Source: JBELHR01 sp042091275 (GTDB taxonomy: Bacteria > Bacteroidota > Bacteroidia > Flavobacteriales > Flavobacteriaceae). From it: a DNA stretch of 64,000 nucleotides. Location of the stretch: contig JBELHR010000005.1 of assembly GCA_042091275.1 (NCBI GenBank), positions 16,277-80,276 on the forward strand, in the 5' to 3' direction. Of the stretch, positions 7,967-15,759 are shown in pieces. The position numbers and the translations under genes were made by a program. Under the pieces are notes generated by a model. That model was not told the DNA's origin, did no database searches, and was given only the letters and a program-made list of their open reading frames with translations. Within the stretch, counting starts at the first letter, position 1. Each line of letters begins with the position of its first letter.

Positions 7967-8539
7967 TTAACCTTTTAACCAATCGATTACCTCGGGGTCA
8001 TTTGGCAGTGTTCTTGGAGAAATTACTTTTACCAAATTTCCGTCTTCGTCAAACAGATATTTTTGAAAATTCCATTGTACTTCGGAATCTTGAAAACCAT
8101 TCAGTTGTTTCTCTGTTAAAAAAGCGTAAATCGGAGCGCGGTCCTTCCCTCTCACGGATATTTTTGACATCATAGGAAAACTCACACCGTAATTTAGTTT
8201 ACAAAACTCTGCGATATCTCCGTTTGAACCAGGTTCTTGACTCATAAAATTGTTTGCTGGGAAACCTACCACGACAAAGTCATCAGAACCATAAGTCTGA
8301 TAGATCTCTTCCAGTTGCTCGTATTGCGGAGTAAGGCCACATTTCGAGGCGGTATTGACAATCATAATTTTTTTTCCTTTTAGGGAAGCAAAATCAAATT
8401 CCTCTCCGGATAAATCTTCTACTTTAAAATCGTAAATGCTTTTCCCCATAAGATCGTTATTTTGAGATTTATAACTGCCTTTGTCTACACATGCTGACAG
8501 TAAAAATGGTAAAATCAATAATAGAGTTAATTTCTTCAT
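7967..8539 (-). CDS. Lipoprotein glutathione peroxidase family protein
   Basis: A 190-residue thiol peroxidase of the glutathione peroxidase family with a lipoprotein signal (lipobox LSAC, C17), so it is probably membrane-anchored on the periplasmic side. The peroxidatic cysteine is C67 in NTASKCGLTP, and the Trp-Asn pair of the active site is W156-N157 in QWNFQK. The usual PCNQF segment reads PANNF, so the active-site Gln is Asn. C113 (EFCKLNYG) sits where the resolving cysteine of plant-type enzymes lies. Such enzymes usually take electrons from thioredoxin. It is co-transcribed with bshB1. Confidence 0.92.
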   Translation of the reverse strand: MKKLTLLLILPFLLSACVDKGSYKSQNNDLMGKSIYDFKVEDLSGEEFDFASLKGKKIMIVNTASKCGLTPQYEQLEEIYQTYGSDDFVVVGFPANNFMSQEPGSNGDIAEFCKLNYGVSFPMMSKISVRGKDRAPIYAFLTEKQLNGFQDSEVQWNFQKYLFDEDGNLVKVISPRTLPNDPEVIDWLKG

Positions 8540-8553
8540 CTGTTTAAATTGCT

Positions 8554-8561
8554 TAAATTTG
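8554..8561 (+). promoter_or_regulatory. -7 promoter box (TAAATTTG) for the DUF2520-kdsC operon
   Basis: Exact TAnnTTTG match. Transcription would begin near 8565, which excludes the TTG at 8549 as start codon and supports the TTG at 8591. Confidence 0.65.
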
Positions 8562-8590
8562 ACCTAAAAATAAGTATAAACTCTGACCTA

Positions 8591-9376
8591 TTGCAAAAAG
8601 AAAGTCTTAAAACTAAGCCAATATCTGTTGTTCTTTTGGGCGGAGGTAATGTAGCTATTCAATTCGCAAAGAATCTTCTCTCCCATCCATTTGCAGAGTT
8701 AATTCAGATATATGCCAGGGATCTCAGCCAATTGGAGGTCTTGAAAGACGAAACGAAAAAGACAGACTCCTTAGATGATCTTGTAAGTGCAGATATTTAC
8801 ATCTTTGCCATCTCAGATAAATCTATAAATGAGGTATCAAGTCATCCCTTTTTTCAGGATAAATTTGTAGTACATACCAGCGGAGCCACTGCTGTGCAGG
8901 AACTTGTTCCATACAAAAATGGAGTACTCTATCCGCCTTTTAGTTTGAGTAAGGAACTAGATGTTCGTTTTAAAGATCAAGACTTTTTTATAGAATCGCA
9001 ATCTGCAGAGCAATTAGAGCTTTTACAAAATATAGTAGAAGGTTTTGGGGCGAAGTCTCACTTGGTAAATTCTGAGCAAAGATTGTCCTTTCACACCGCG
9101 GCAGTATTTGTAAACAACTTTACCAACCACCTATATGCCTTGGGCATGGACTTGGCAAAAAGTGCAGATATACCGAACGAATTTATGGAAGACTTGCTTT
9201 TGAAAGGAGTGCAAAAGTCTTTACTGATCGGAGCGGACAAGGCCCAAACCGGTCCAGCAATTCGGGGAGATTCTCAAACCATGAAATTACATCTCGCCAA
9301 TCTGGATGAGAACAAAAAGAATATTTATAAAATCCTAAGCGAATCAATTCAAAAGAGATATGACAAAAAGCTATAA
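8591..9376 (+). CDS. Rossmann-fold DUF2520 oxidoreductase-like protein
   Basis: A protein of about 261 residues with an N-terminal NAD(P)-binding Rossmann fold (glycine loop VVLLGGGNVA) and a helical C-terminal domain of the DUF2520 type, overall like ketopantoate or 6-phosphogluconate-type dehydrogenases. The substrate is unknown. The open frame begins at TTG 8549, but a -7 promoter box at 8554-8561 lies inside that extension, so the in-frame TTG at 8591 is more likely the start; no ATG is available before the glycine loop. It overlaps the KdsC-like gene by 17 bases, so the pair is co-translated. The same neighbours are common in Flavobacteriia. Confidence 0.85.
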   Translation: MQKESLKTKPISVVLLGGGNVAIQFAKNLLSHPFAELIQIYARDLSQLEVLKDETKKTDSLDDLVSADIYIFAISDKSINEVSSHPFFQDKFVVHTSGATAVQELVPYKNGVLYPPFSLSKELDVRFKDQDFFIESQSAEQLELLQNIVEGFGAKSHLVNSEQRLSFHTAAVFVNNFTNHLYALGMDLAKSADIPNEFMEDLLLKGVQKSLLIGADKAQTGPAIRGDSQTMKLHLANLDENKKNIYKILSESIQKRYDKKL

Positions 9377-9869
9377 AGAAATAATGCCAGACATCAAGTG
9401 TTTTATCTTTGATGTAGATGGGGTTCTTACAGATGGGAAACTACATGTTGCAGGAGATGGAAAACTATTGAGACAGGTAAACGCAAAAGATGGCTATGCC
9501 ATCAAACTAGCCTTGGAACAAGACTATAAGGTCTGTCTGATTACTGCGGGAAATGACGAGGGAATCAAAAATAGTTTTAGACAATTAGGAGTCACAGATA
9601 TTTATATGAATGCTTGGCACAAAGTCGAGGCTTTTGAGGAGTATATTGAGCTCTATGAAATTAATCCAGAACACATTGCTTATATGGGTGATGATTTACC
9701 GGATATCCCCGTTTTAAAAAAGGTCGGTCTTGCAACTGCACCTTATGATGCCTCTTTTCAAGTACAAGAAATAGCGGATTATGTATCCCAGAAAAAAGGC
9801 GGTGAAGGTTGTGTGAGAGATTTGGTAGAACAAATTATGCGCGTTCAGCAAACCTGGCCTAAGCCTTAA
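9360..9869 (+). CDS. kdsC: KdsC-family HAD phosphatase
   Basis: A 169-residue HAD hydrolase of the KdsC/YrbI type (no cap domain, tetramer). It probably hydrolyses 3-deoxy-D-manno-octulosonate 8-phosphate in the Kdo branch of lipopolysaccharide synthesis. Motif I FDVDGVLTDG gives D18 and D20; motif II is ITAGND; motif IV is GDDLPDIPVL. An ATG at 9384 (MPDIKCF) is a possible alternative start. It overlaps the DUF2520 gene upstream and converges on pcm with a 4-base overlap. Close relatives act on other sugar phosphates, so the substrate is inferred. Confidence 0.87.
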   Translation: MTKSYKEIMPDIKCFIFDVDGVLTDGKLHVAGDGKLLRQVNAKDGYAIKLALEQDYKVCLITAGNDEGIKNSFRQLGVTDIYMNAWHKVEAFEEYIELYEINPEHIAYMGDDLPDIPVLKKVGLATAPYDASFQVQEIADYVSQKKGGEGCVRDLVEQIMRVQQTWPKP

Positions 9870-10507
9870 TTTTTATCCGCGAGCATGGGTACGAATTTAA
9901 AATCTCCAAACTCGTGTTTTTCAAATTCTTTTGGCCCTTTTCTGATGAAGAGGGTCATTTTTTGTACCTCTCTTCCGATAGGAATAACCATTCTTCCACC
10001 TAATTTCAATTGAGAAAGTAATTTCTTTGGTAAATCCGGTGCGCCTGCAGTAACTATAATACCGTCAAAAGGAGCCTCATCAACAAGTCCTTTATAACCG
10101 TCCCCAAAGGACAAATATTTGGGTTTATAGCCTAATTTACCCAGTAGCCTTTTTGTCTTTTTAAAAAGTTCAAATTGCCTCTCTATGGAATAGACCTCCA
10201 CCTTAAGTTTACAAAGTACAGCTGTTTGGTAACCCGATCCGGTTCCAATCTCTAAAATCTTATCCCCTGGTTTTAATTCTAGTAATTCTGTTTGGTAGGC
10301 CACAGTATAAGGTTGAGAAATAGTTTGATCCGCCCCAATGGGAAAAGCCTTGTCTTGGTAGGCAAAGTCCTCGAAGCCTGAATCTAAAAACAAATGTCTC
10401 GGAATCGAATTGATTACATCTAAAACGCGTTTATCCCCTATCCCTTTGGATATCAGCTGATCTACTAACTGCTTTCTCCTTCCTTGATGCTTTATACTAT
10501 CCTTCAA
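9866..10507 (-). CDS. pcm: Protein-L-isoaspartate O-methyltransferase
   Basis: A 213-residue SAM-dependent methyltransferase that methylates isoaspartyl residues to start the repair of aged proteins. The SAM site is LEIGTGSGYQTAVL, and the family's ISQPYTVAYQTE precedes it. The frame is open to 10561 with an ATG, but a TTG at 10507 gives the family's N-terminus (MKDSIKHQG) and its usual length of about 213; the upstream extension is basic and unlike the family. I therefore take the TTG as the start. It is divergent from the hydroxyacyl-CoA dehydrogenase gene. Confidence 0.92.
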   Translation of the reverse strand: MKDSIKHQGRRKQLVDQLISKGIGDKRVLDVINSIPRHLFLDSGFEDFAYQDKAFPIGADQTISQPYTVAYQTELLELKPGDKILEIGTGSGYQTAVLCKLKVEVYSIERQFELFKKTKRLLGKLGYKPKYLSFGDGYKGLVDEAPFDGIIVTAGAPDLPKKLLSQLKLGGRMVIPIGREVQKMTLFIRKGPKEFEKHEFGDFKFVPMLADKN

Positions 10508-10568
10508 TTTTAAGACTTTTATTCTCGGTGAAATTAGTGAATTTTTAGATTTCAAAATCAATTTTTAT

Positions 10569-10576
10569 TACATTTG
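10569..10576 (+). promoter_or_regulatory. -7 promoter box (TACATTTG) for the 3-hydroxyacyl-CoA dehydrogenase gene
   Basis: Exact TAnnTTTG match 18 bases before the ATG at 10595. It overlaps the TTG at 10574, which can therefore not be the start codon. Confidence 0.7.
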
Positions 10577-10594
10577 GGCAACAAACTAAACTTT

Positions 10595-11482
10595 ATGAAA
10601 AACATAGCAGTAATAGGTGCGGGAACCATGGGAAATGGTATCGCTCACACCTTTGCCCAATCTAACTTTAAGGTCAATCTAATCGATATCAACCAAGATA
10701 GATTAGACCAAGCCCTCAACACAATTACCAAGAATTTAGATCGATTGGTCTCTAAGGGTAAAATTGAGGCAGACAAAAAGACAGCTACCCTGGACAATCT
10801 GAATCGTATGACCGATTTGGAATCTGGTTTAAAAGATGTCGATTTAGTAGTTGAGGCGGCAACCGAAAATTTAGACTTAAAATTAAAGATCTTTAGAGAT
10901 TTAGATAAATGGAGTCCAAAGACAGCAATTCTAGCAACAAACACCTCCTCGATTTCCATAACACAGATAGCAAGTGTTACCGAGAGACCGGAGCAAGTAA
11001 TCGGTATGCACTTTATGAATCCTGTACCAATTATGAAGCTAGTCGAAGTGATTCGCGGTTATGCAACCTCTGATGAAGTTTGCTCACGGGTGATGGAACT
11101 TTCAAAAACATTAGGTAAAACGCCCACAGAGGTAAATGACTATCCTGGTTTTGTAGCGAATCGTATTTTAATGCCTATGCTCAATGAAGCAATTGAGACC
11201 TTATATAATGGTGTGGCTGGCGTTTCTGAAATTGACACGGTTATGAAGTTGGGTATGGCACATCCTATGGGTCCATTACAATTAGCAGATTTTATTGGTC
11301 TAGATGTATGTTTATCTATTTTAGAGGTTATGTATAACGGCTTTAAAAACCCAAAATACGCACCTTGCCCCCTACTTGTAAACATGGTAAGAGCTGGAAA
11401 ATTAGGAGTGAAATCCGGAGAAGGTTTTTACGATTACAGCGAATCCAAAAAAGCAGAAAAAATAAGCAAGCAGTTTTCTTAA
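10595..11482 (+). CDS. hbd: 3-hydroxybutyryl-CoA dehydrogenase
   Basis: A 295-residue NAD-dependent 3-hydroxyacyl-CoA dehydrogenase of the short soluble type. The N-terminal Rossmann loop is IGAGTMGNG (residues 7-15), the catalytic His region is HFMNPVPIMKLVEVI, and the C-terminal helical domain has GLDVCLSILEVMY and GKLGVKSGEGFYDY. It interconverts acetoacetyl-CoA and 3-hydroxybutyryl-CoA, in fatty acid oxidation, butyrate or polyhydroxybutyrate metabolism, or degradation of aromatic compounds. It stands alone, between its own promoter and a strong hairpin, so the pathway cannot be read from context. Confidence 0.95.
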   Translation: MKNIAVIGAGTMGNGIAHTFAQSNFKVNLIDINQDRLDQALNTITKNLDRLVSKGKIEADKKTATLDNLNRMTDLESGLKDVDLVVEAATENLDLKLKIFRDLDKWSPKTAILATNTSSISITQIASVTERPEQVIGMHFMNPVPIMKLVEVIRGYATSDEVCSRVMELSKTLGKTPTEVNDYPGFVANRILMPMLNEAIETLYNGVAGVSEIDTVMKLGMAHPMGPLQLADFIGLDVCLSILEVMYNGFKNPKYAPCPLLVNMVRAGKLGVKSGEGFYDYSESKKAEKISKQFS

Positions 11483-11500
11483 GCTATTTTGTTTTATAAA

Positions 11501-11526
11501 AAAGCCGCTCCAAATGGAGCGGCTTT
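11501..11526. terminator. Bidirectional hairpin between hbd and the symporter
   Basis: An 11-bp GC-rich stem (AAAGCCGCTCC / GGAGCGGCTTT) with loop AAAT, sitting between two convergent genes. T-rich tracts follow in both directions. Confidence 0.88.
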
Positions 11527-11532
11527 CTATTC

Positions 11533-12855
11533 TTACATATTCTCTTTATTATCGTCCCAATTCTTTGGTTTGGGATCGTGAAGCTTACCGACGGATTTAC
11601 CGACAACCATAGCTACGGTAGCATCTCCAGTTACATTAATAACAGTTCGAAGCATATCCAAAGGGCGATCCACAGCAAAAATAAGCGCTAAACCAATCGC
11701 TAACTTATCGGAAGGAAAACCGATGGAATCCAAAACAATTACTAGCATCACCATTCCAGCACCAGGAACTGCTGCCGATCCAATAGAAGCCAAAAGCGCC
11801 GTTAAGATTATAGTGAGTTGATTGGAAAAAGCCAAGCCTTCTGGCCAGAGAACCTGCATAATAAATACAGCAGCAACTCCTTGATAGAGACTAGTTCCAT
11901 CCATATTGATGGTTGCGCCAACTGGCAAAACAAAACTAGACACCTCTTGATCTACTCCCAAATGTTCTTCCACCCTTTCCATAGTTACGGGCAGCGTAGC
12001 TGCAGAGGAAGAAGTTGAAAATGCGAGAATTTGAGCAGGACTAATTTGCTGTAAAAACCAAATTGGTGACTTTTTTGTATAAATGGAAACGATAGAGACA
12101 TAGACTACAACCATAAGTGCAAGTCCCAAAACAACTACTCCCGCATACTTGATTAAAGCAAGTAAAATCGAAGCGTCATCTGAGCTGATAATTACATTTG
12201 CCAAAAGAGCGAAAACCGCATAAGGGGCACTCAACATGATCAAATCCACCATTTTTAATACCACATCGTTTAAAGAATCGAAAAAATCCTTTAGAGGTTT
12301 AGCTTTCTTATCATCTATAAGCAGCATGGACAGCCCCAAAAAGATAGATACAAAAATAACCTGTAACATAAGTCCATTGTTCGCCAAGGCTGTAAAAGCA
12401 TTTGATGGAACCATATCGACTAAAAATTGCAATGGTCCAACAGATTTTTGATTTTCAGCGGCCGCCATTTTTGCGGAAACACTTGAACTATTGGCATAGG
12501 TAGAAGTCAATTTATCAATTGTTTCTTGAGCAATCCCCTCTCCTGGCTTTAGAATATTTACCAATACCAAACCGATACATATCGCAACAATAGTGGTACT
12601 TATATACACCATAATAGTTCGACCTCCGATTAATCGAAATTTAGAAATATCTTTTAGATCCGATATTCCTTTAATTAAGGAGGCAAGTATTAAGGGTACT
12701 GCTATTAATTTTAGCAAGTTGACAAAAATAGTTCCGAAGGGTTTGATCCAATTTTGAACGAAGCTGGTTCCCCAGGACAATTGTAACATCACAAATCCAA
12801 AAAGAATACCTCCCAGCATTCCAATTAGAATTTTCCAGTGTAGTTTAAGTTTCAT
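11533..12855 (-). CDS. Dicarboxylate/amino acid:cation symporter
   Basis: A 440-residue inner-membrane carrier of the DAACS (GltP/DctA) family, which takes up glutamate, aspartate or C4-dicarboxylates with protons or sodium. About eight hydrophobic segments are visible. The serine-rich re-entrant loop AFSTSSSAATLPVT and the substrate/cation motif TINMDGTSLYQ are intact, followed by the second loop GSAAVPGAGMVML. The C-terminus is polar and cytoplasmic. It is a single gene ending at the shared hairpin. Substrate choice among dicarboxylate and amino acid cannot be decided by eye. Confidence 0.94.
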   Translation of the reverse strand: MKLKLHWKILIGMLGGILFGFVMLQLSWGTSFVQNWIKPFGTIFVNLLKLIAVPLILASLIKGISDLKDISKFRLIGGRTIMVYISTTIVAICIGLVLVNILKPGEGIAQETIDKLTSTYANSSSVSAKMAAAENQKSVGPLQFLVDMVPSNAFTALANNGLMLQVIFVSIFLGLSMLLIDDKKAKPLKDFFDSLNDVVLKMVDLIMLSAPYAVFALLANVIISSDDASILLALIKYAGVVVLGLALMVVVYVSIVSIYTKKSPIWFLQQISPAQILAFSTSSSAATLPVTMERVEEHLGVDQEVSSFVLPVGATINMDGTSLYQGVAAVFIMQVLWPEGLAFSNQLTIILTALLASIGSAAVPGAGMVMLVIVLDSIGFPSDKLAIGLALIFAVDRPLDMLRTVINVTGDATVAMVVGKSVGKLHDPKPKNWDDNKENM

Positions 12856-12895
12856 TTTTTTAGAAAAGTTTGTGGTCGAAGATAGCGATATTTAT

Positions 12896-12925
12896 TTTGT
12901 TCAAGTGATAATTAGTGTAAATTTG
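12896..12925 (+). promoter_or_regulatory. Promoter (TTTG-N18-TAAATTTG) for the DUF6787 gene
   Basis: TTTG at 12896-12899 and TAAATTTG at 12918-12925, separated by 18 bases, 18 bases before the ATG at 12944. Confidence 0.75.
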
Positions 12926-12943
12926 CAGGCCTAAGAATGTATT

Positions 12944-13237
12944 ATGAAAAGACTAAAAGATAAGTGGGGAATCGATTCAAACCTGCAAATCATCATCATA
13001 TTAATAGTATTTAGTATCACAGGATCTCTCTCGGTTTTTGTGGCACGTCCGATTATAGAATTTGTCGGATTGGTCAAAGGAACTTGGTATTACTGGCCCG
13101 CTAGGATATTGATTATTTTCCCTGTCTACCAGGTTATGATTGTAATTATCGGAGCAATTTTTGGTCAGTTCAAATTCTTTTGGAATATGCAAAAGAAAAT
13201 ACTAAAACGAATGGGACTAGGATTCCTTTTTGATTAA
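12944..13237 (+). CDS. DUF6787-like small membrane protein
   Basis: A 97-residue protein with two transmembrane segments (about residues 16-38 and 50-73) and a basic C-terminus. The start KDKWGIDSN and the end GQFKFFWNMQKKILKRMG fit a small family widespread in Flavobacteriia (DUF6787, from memory). Its function is unknown. A polar, basic tail after the second helix suggests that both ends face the cytoplasm. It lies 8 bases before the Nudix gene and is likely co-transcribed with it. Confidence 0.82.
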   Translation: MKRLKDKWGIDSNLQIIIILIVFSITGSLSVFVARPIIEFVGLVKGTWYYWPARILIIFPVYQVMIVIIGAIFGQFKFFWNMQKKILKRMGLGFLFD

Positions 13238-13245
13238 ATAAACCT

Positions 13246-13875
13246 ATGGATTTTAATCAATTTTTAGAGTTGCGTATCGCTCTCTCTCAAGTGCAGAGTG
13301 AGGCTAACTCCGAGTTGATTAAAAAAGTTAGTCGCCACAGAGCTAAGCACAAACTAGACCCTAATAACCCAGCGCGTAAAGCTGCTGTTTTATGTCTTTT
13401 GTATCCAGGACCGAATAACGAGACCTTTTTTGCATTGACCAGAAGAGAGGAATATCCAGGCGTTCACTCCGCTCAAGTCAGCTTTCCAGGGGGAAAAGCA
13501 GAAAGAGAAGATAGCTCTCTATACCAAACCGCTTTGAGAGAAACGGAAGAAGAAATTGGAGTGGCAAAGGATAGCATTCAGTATATTCGAGCGCTAAACG
13601 ATCTTTACATACCTCCGAGTAATTTTCTAGTGAGTCCCTTTGTGAGTTACGCCAAATCGAGACCTGAATTCAAAACAAATCGAGAAGTTGCCGCATTGTT
13701 AGAGGTCAATTTAAAGGATCTCCTCAATGAGGAAAACTTAAAAGATACCGTTATGAATTTTGCCGATGGCAAGAATATTGAAACCCAGTATTTTGACTTA
13801 AATAATCACAAAGTTTGGGGAGCAACAGCTATAATTCTTTACGAATTCAGAACGTTAATAAAAGGTTTGCTTTAA
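13246..13875 (+). CDS. Nudix hydrolase, CoA pyrophosphatase type
   Basis: A 209-residue Nudix enzyme. The segment LTRREEYPGVHSAQVSFPGG is the UPF0035-type signature that precedes the Nudix box in coenzyme A pyrophosphatases, and the box itself runs through ALRETEEEIGV. These enzymes split CoA and its oxidised or acylated derivatives into 4'-phosphopantetheine species and 3',5'-ADP. The length and order of motifs are normal for the family. It follows the DUF6787 gene by 8 bases and precedes an acyltransferase gene, a pairing that fits turnover of acyl-CoA but does not prove it. Confidence 0.9.
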   Translation: MDFNQFLELRIALSQVQSEANSELIKKVSRHRAKHKLDPNNPARKAAVLCLLYPGPNNETFFALTRREEYPGVHSAQVSFPGGKAEREDSSLYQTALRETEEEIGVAKDSIQYIRALNDLYIPPSNFLVSPFVSYAKSRPEFKTNREVAALLEVNLKDLLNEENLKDTVMNFADGKNIETQYFDLNNHKVWGATAIILYEFRTLIKGLL

Positions 13876-13916
13876 AAAATCTTTTGTAATTTTACACCGT
13901 TAAATGCCGAGAACCA

Positions 13917-14729
13917 ATGAAATTATTCAAACAAAATCCTTTTGGGCACTATCTATTTCTGAAGAAATGGATCATTAGGATATTTGGTATTATATCCCAT
14001 AGACGATACAATTCTTTTAATAAATTACATATTGAAGGATCTGAAATTTTAAGAGATCTTCCAAAAAACAACGTTTTATTTATTTCAAACCACCAAACCT
14101 ATTTTGCGGATGTAGCTGCGATGATTCACGTGTTTAATGCTGCACTGAGTGGAAGAGTGGACTCGATTAAAAATATCGGATACATTTGGAACCCGAAGTT
14201 AAACGTTTATTATGTAGCAGCCGCCGAGACTATGAAGTCCGGTTTTTTGCCAAAATTATTTGCTTATGCCGGTTCTATATCCATTGACAGAACATGGAGA
14301 GCCGCTGGAAAAGAAGTGAATAGACAGGTAAAAATGTCGGATATATCAAATATCGGTATTGCCTTGGACGACGGATGGGTTATCACTTTTCCCCAGGGAA
14401 CGACAAAACCTTTTAAACCTATTCGAAAAGGAACTGCCCATATCATTAAAACCTACAAACCAATTGTTATCCCAATCGTTATTGATGGATTCCGAAGATC
14501 CTTTGACAAAAAAGGATTGGTTATCAAAAAGAGAGGTGTTTTACAATCTATGGTTATTAAAGAGCCGCTAAATATAGATTACGAGAACGATTCTATTGAT
14601 AAAATTGTAGAAGATATTGAGTATGCCATAGAACAACACCCTTCCTTCCTCAAAGTAACTCCTGTAGAAGAATATCAAAAGGAAGAGGAAGAACTGAACA
14701 AATCCAGAAAGTTTTTCTCAAATTACTAA
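13917..14729 (+). CDS. 1-acyl-glycerol-3-phosphate acyltransferase-like (PlsC) protein
   Basis: A 270-residue PlsC-like acyltransferase, which would add the second acyl chain to lysophosphatidic acid at the inner membrane. Motif I reads SNHQTYFAD, with five residues between His and Asp rather than the usual four. Motif III reads FPQGTTKP, where the family normally has Glu in place of Gln. The glycerophosphate-binding arginine region is SIDRTWRAAG. The C-terminus is long and acidic. The variants look ordered rather than decayed, and I recall similar sequences in Flavobacteriia, so this may be a group-specific acyltransferase with a different substrate. Confidence 0.85.
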   Translation: MKLFKQNPFGHYLFLKKWIIRIFGIISHRRYNSFNKLHIEGSEILRDLPKNNVLFISNHQTYFADVAAMIHVFNAALSGRVDSIKNIGYIWNPKLNVYYVAAAETMKSGFLPKLFAYAGSISIDRTWRAAGKEVNRQVKMSDISNIGIALDDGWVITFPQGTTKPFKPIRKGTAHIIKTYKPIVIPIVIDGFRRSFDKKGLVIKKRGVLQSMVIKEPLNIDYENDSIDKIVEDIEYAIEQHPSFLKVTPVEEYQKEEEELNKSRKFFSNY

Positions 14730-14763
14730 GGTTTTTATAATAGTTAAATCTTATAGATTTTAT

Positions 14764-14790
14764 ATATTTATCAATTATTTCGATAAATAT
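14764..14790. promoter_or_regulatory. LysR-type operator overlapping the oxyR start codon
   Basis: A perfect inverted repeat with 9-base arms (ATATTTATC, 9-base spacer, GATAAATAT) and the LysR-family core ATC-N9-GAT (T-N11-A). The right arm runs into the ATG at 14789. It is a likely autoregulatory site for OxyR. There is no TAnnTTTG box in the 59-base gap 14730-14788. Confidence 0.65.
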
Positions 14791-15730
14791 GACTATTACG
14801 CAATTACACTATGTTCTCGCTGTAGCTGAACACAAAAATTTTACTCTAGCTGCTTCCCACTGTTATGTCACCCAACCGACATTGAGTATGCAGATTCAAA
14901 AGCTAGAGGACGAATTGGAGGTACTCCTTTTTAACCGAGCAAAAAAACCAATTCAACTCACTCCTATTGGTGAAAAAATCGTCAGACAAGCTAGGATTAT
15001 AGTCGATGAAAGCAATAGAATAAACGATATTGTAGATCAGCAAAAGGGTTTTATAGGCGGAGAGTTCAAACTGGCTATTATTCCAAGTATTATGCCGACG
15101 CTTTTACCCCTATTCTTAAAGTCCTTTACCACTAAATATCCCAAGGTAAAACTCATTATTCAGGAGCTGACCACAGAAGAAATTATAAAAAAACTAAACG
15201 ATGGTCATTTGGATGCTGGAATTGCGGCCACACCTCTTGAACTCGAAACCATAGTAGAGCGACCACTGTATTACGAACCTTTTGTCGGACTGATCAACAG
15301 AGATCACAGGCTGTTTTCCAAAGACAAATTAAAGCCCGAGGATCTCAAAGCGAGTGACATGCTTCTTTTGGAAGAAGGAAACTGTTTTAAGGACAGTGTT
15401 TTAAACATCTGCAGTTCGGATATAAAGGCCGAAGAGAGACCGTTTTCTTTGGATTCAGGAAGTTTTGATACACTTATTCAATTGACAAAAGAAGGTTTAG
15501 GAATGACCCTATTACCTTATCTTCAAAGTATCGAGCTTTCTGAAAAAGACCAAGAATTGATGCGAAACTTTGAGAGTCCTGCTCCGGCGAGGGAGGTAAG
15601 TTTGATCTACCACAAATCCCAATTAAAGTTACAGCTAATCGAAGCTCTAAAAGATCGTATCGATGGAATTATTAGAGGCGTTATTCAATTCAACGAAGTA
15701 GAAATTATAAGTCCTTTAAAAAAGAAATAA
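14789..15730 (+). CDS. oxyR: Hydrogen peroxide sensor OxyR (LysR family)
   Basis: A 313-residue LysR-type regulator. The N-terminal winged helix-turn-helix (residues 1-60) has NFTLAASHCYVTQPTLSMQI, and the rest is the two-lobed sensor domain. The redox cysteines are C199 and C208, spaced C-x8-C in EEGNCFKDSVLNIC, the same spacing and numbering as in E. coli OxyR, where they form a disulfide on peroxide exposure. It should activate catalase, peroxiredoxin and iron-storage genes, none of which is adjacent. The gene is alone, ends at a strong hairpin, and carries a LysR-type box across its own start codon. Confidence 0.95.
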   Translation: MTITQLHYVLAVAEHKNFTLAASHCYVTQPTLSMQIQKLEDELEVLLFNRAKKPIQLTPIGEKIVRQARIIVDESNRINDIVDQQKGFIGGEFKLAIIPSIMPTLLPLFLKSFTTKYPKVKLIIQELTTEEIIKKLNDGHLDAGIAATPLELETIVERPLYYEPFVGLINRDHRLFSKDKLKPEDLKASDMLLLEEGNCFKDSVLNICSSDIKAEERPFSLDSGSFDTLIQLTKEGLGMTLLPYLQSIELSEKDQELMRNFESPAPAREVSLIYHKSQLKLQLIEALKDRIDGIIRGVIQFNEVEIISPLKKK

Positions 15731-15734
15731 AAAA

Positions 15735-15754
15735 AGCCCTGAGAATTCAGGGCT
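15735..15754 (+). terminator. Hairpin terminator after oxyR
   Basis: An 8-bp stem AGCCCTGA / TCAGGGCT with loop GAAT, 4 bases after the oxyR stop, followed by ATATTTT; preceded by an A tract that would serve as T tract for the opposite strand. Confidence 0.85.
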
Positions 15755-15759
15755 ATATT

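Noticed and set aside
10508..10561. Longer pcm start at ATG 10561
   Set aside because: Adds 18 basic residues not found in the family; TTG 10507 gives the typical MKDSIKHQG start and 213 residues.
14730..14788. An E. coli-type OxyR site (four ATAG/CTAT elements)
   Set aside because: ATAG occurs twice but the spacing (about 14 bases) does not fit the 22-base phase; the LysR dyad next to the ATG is far better.
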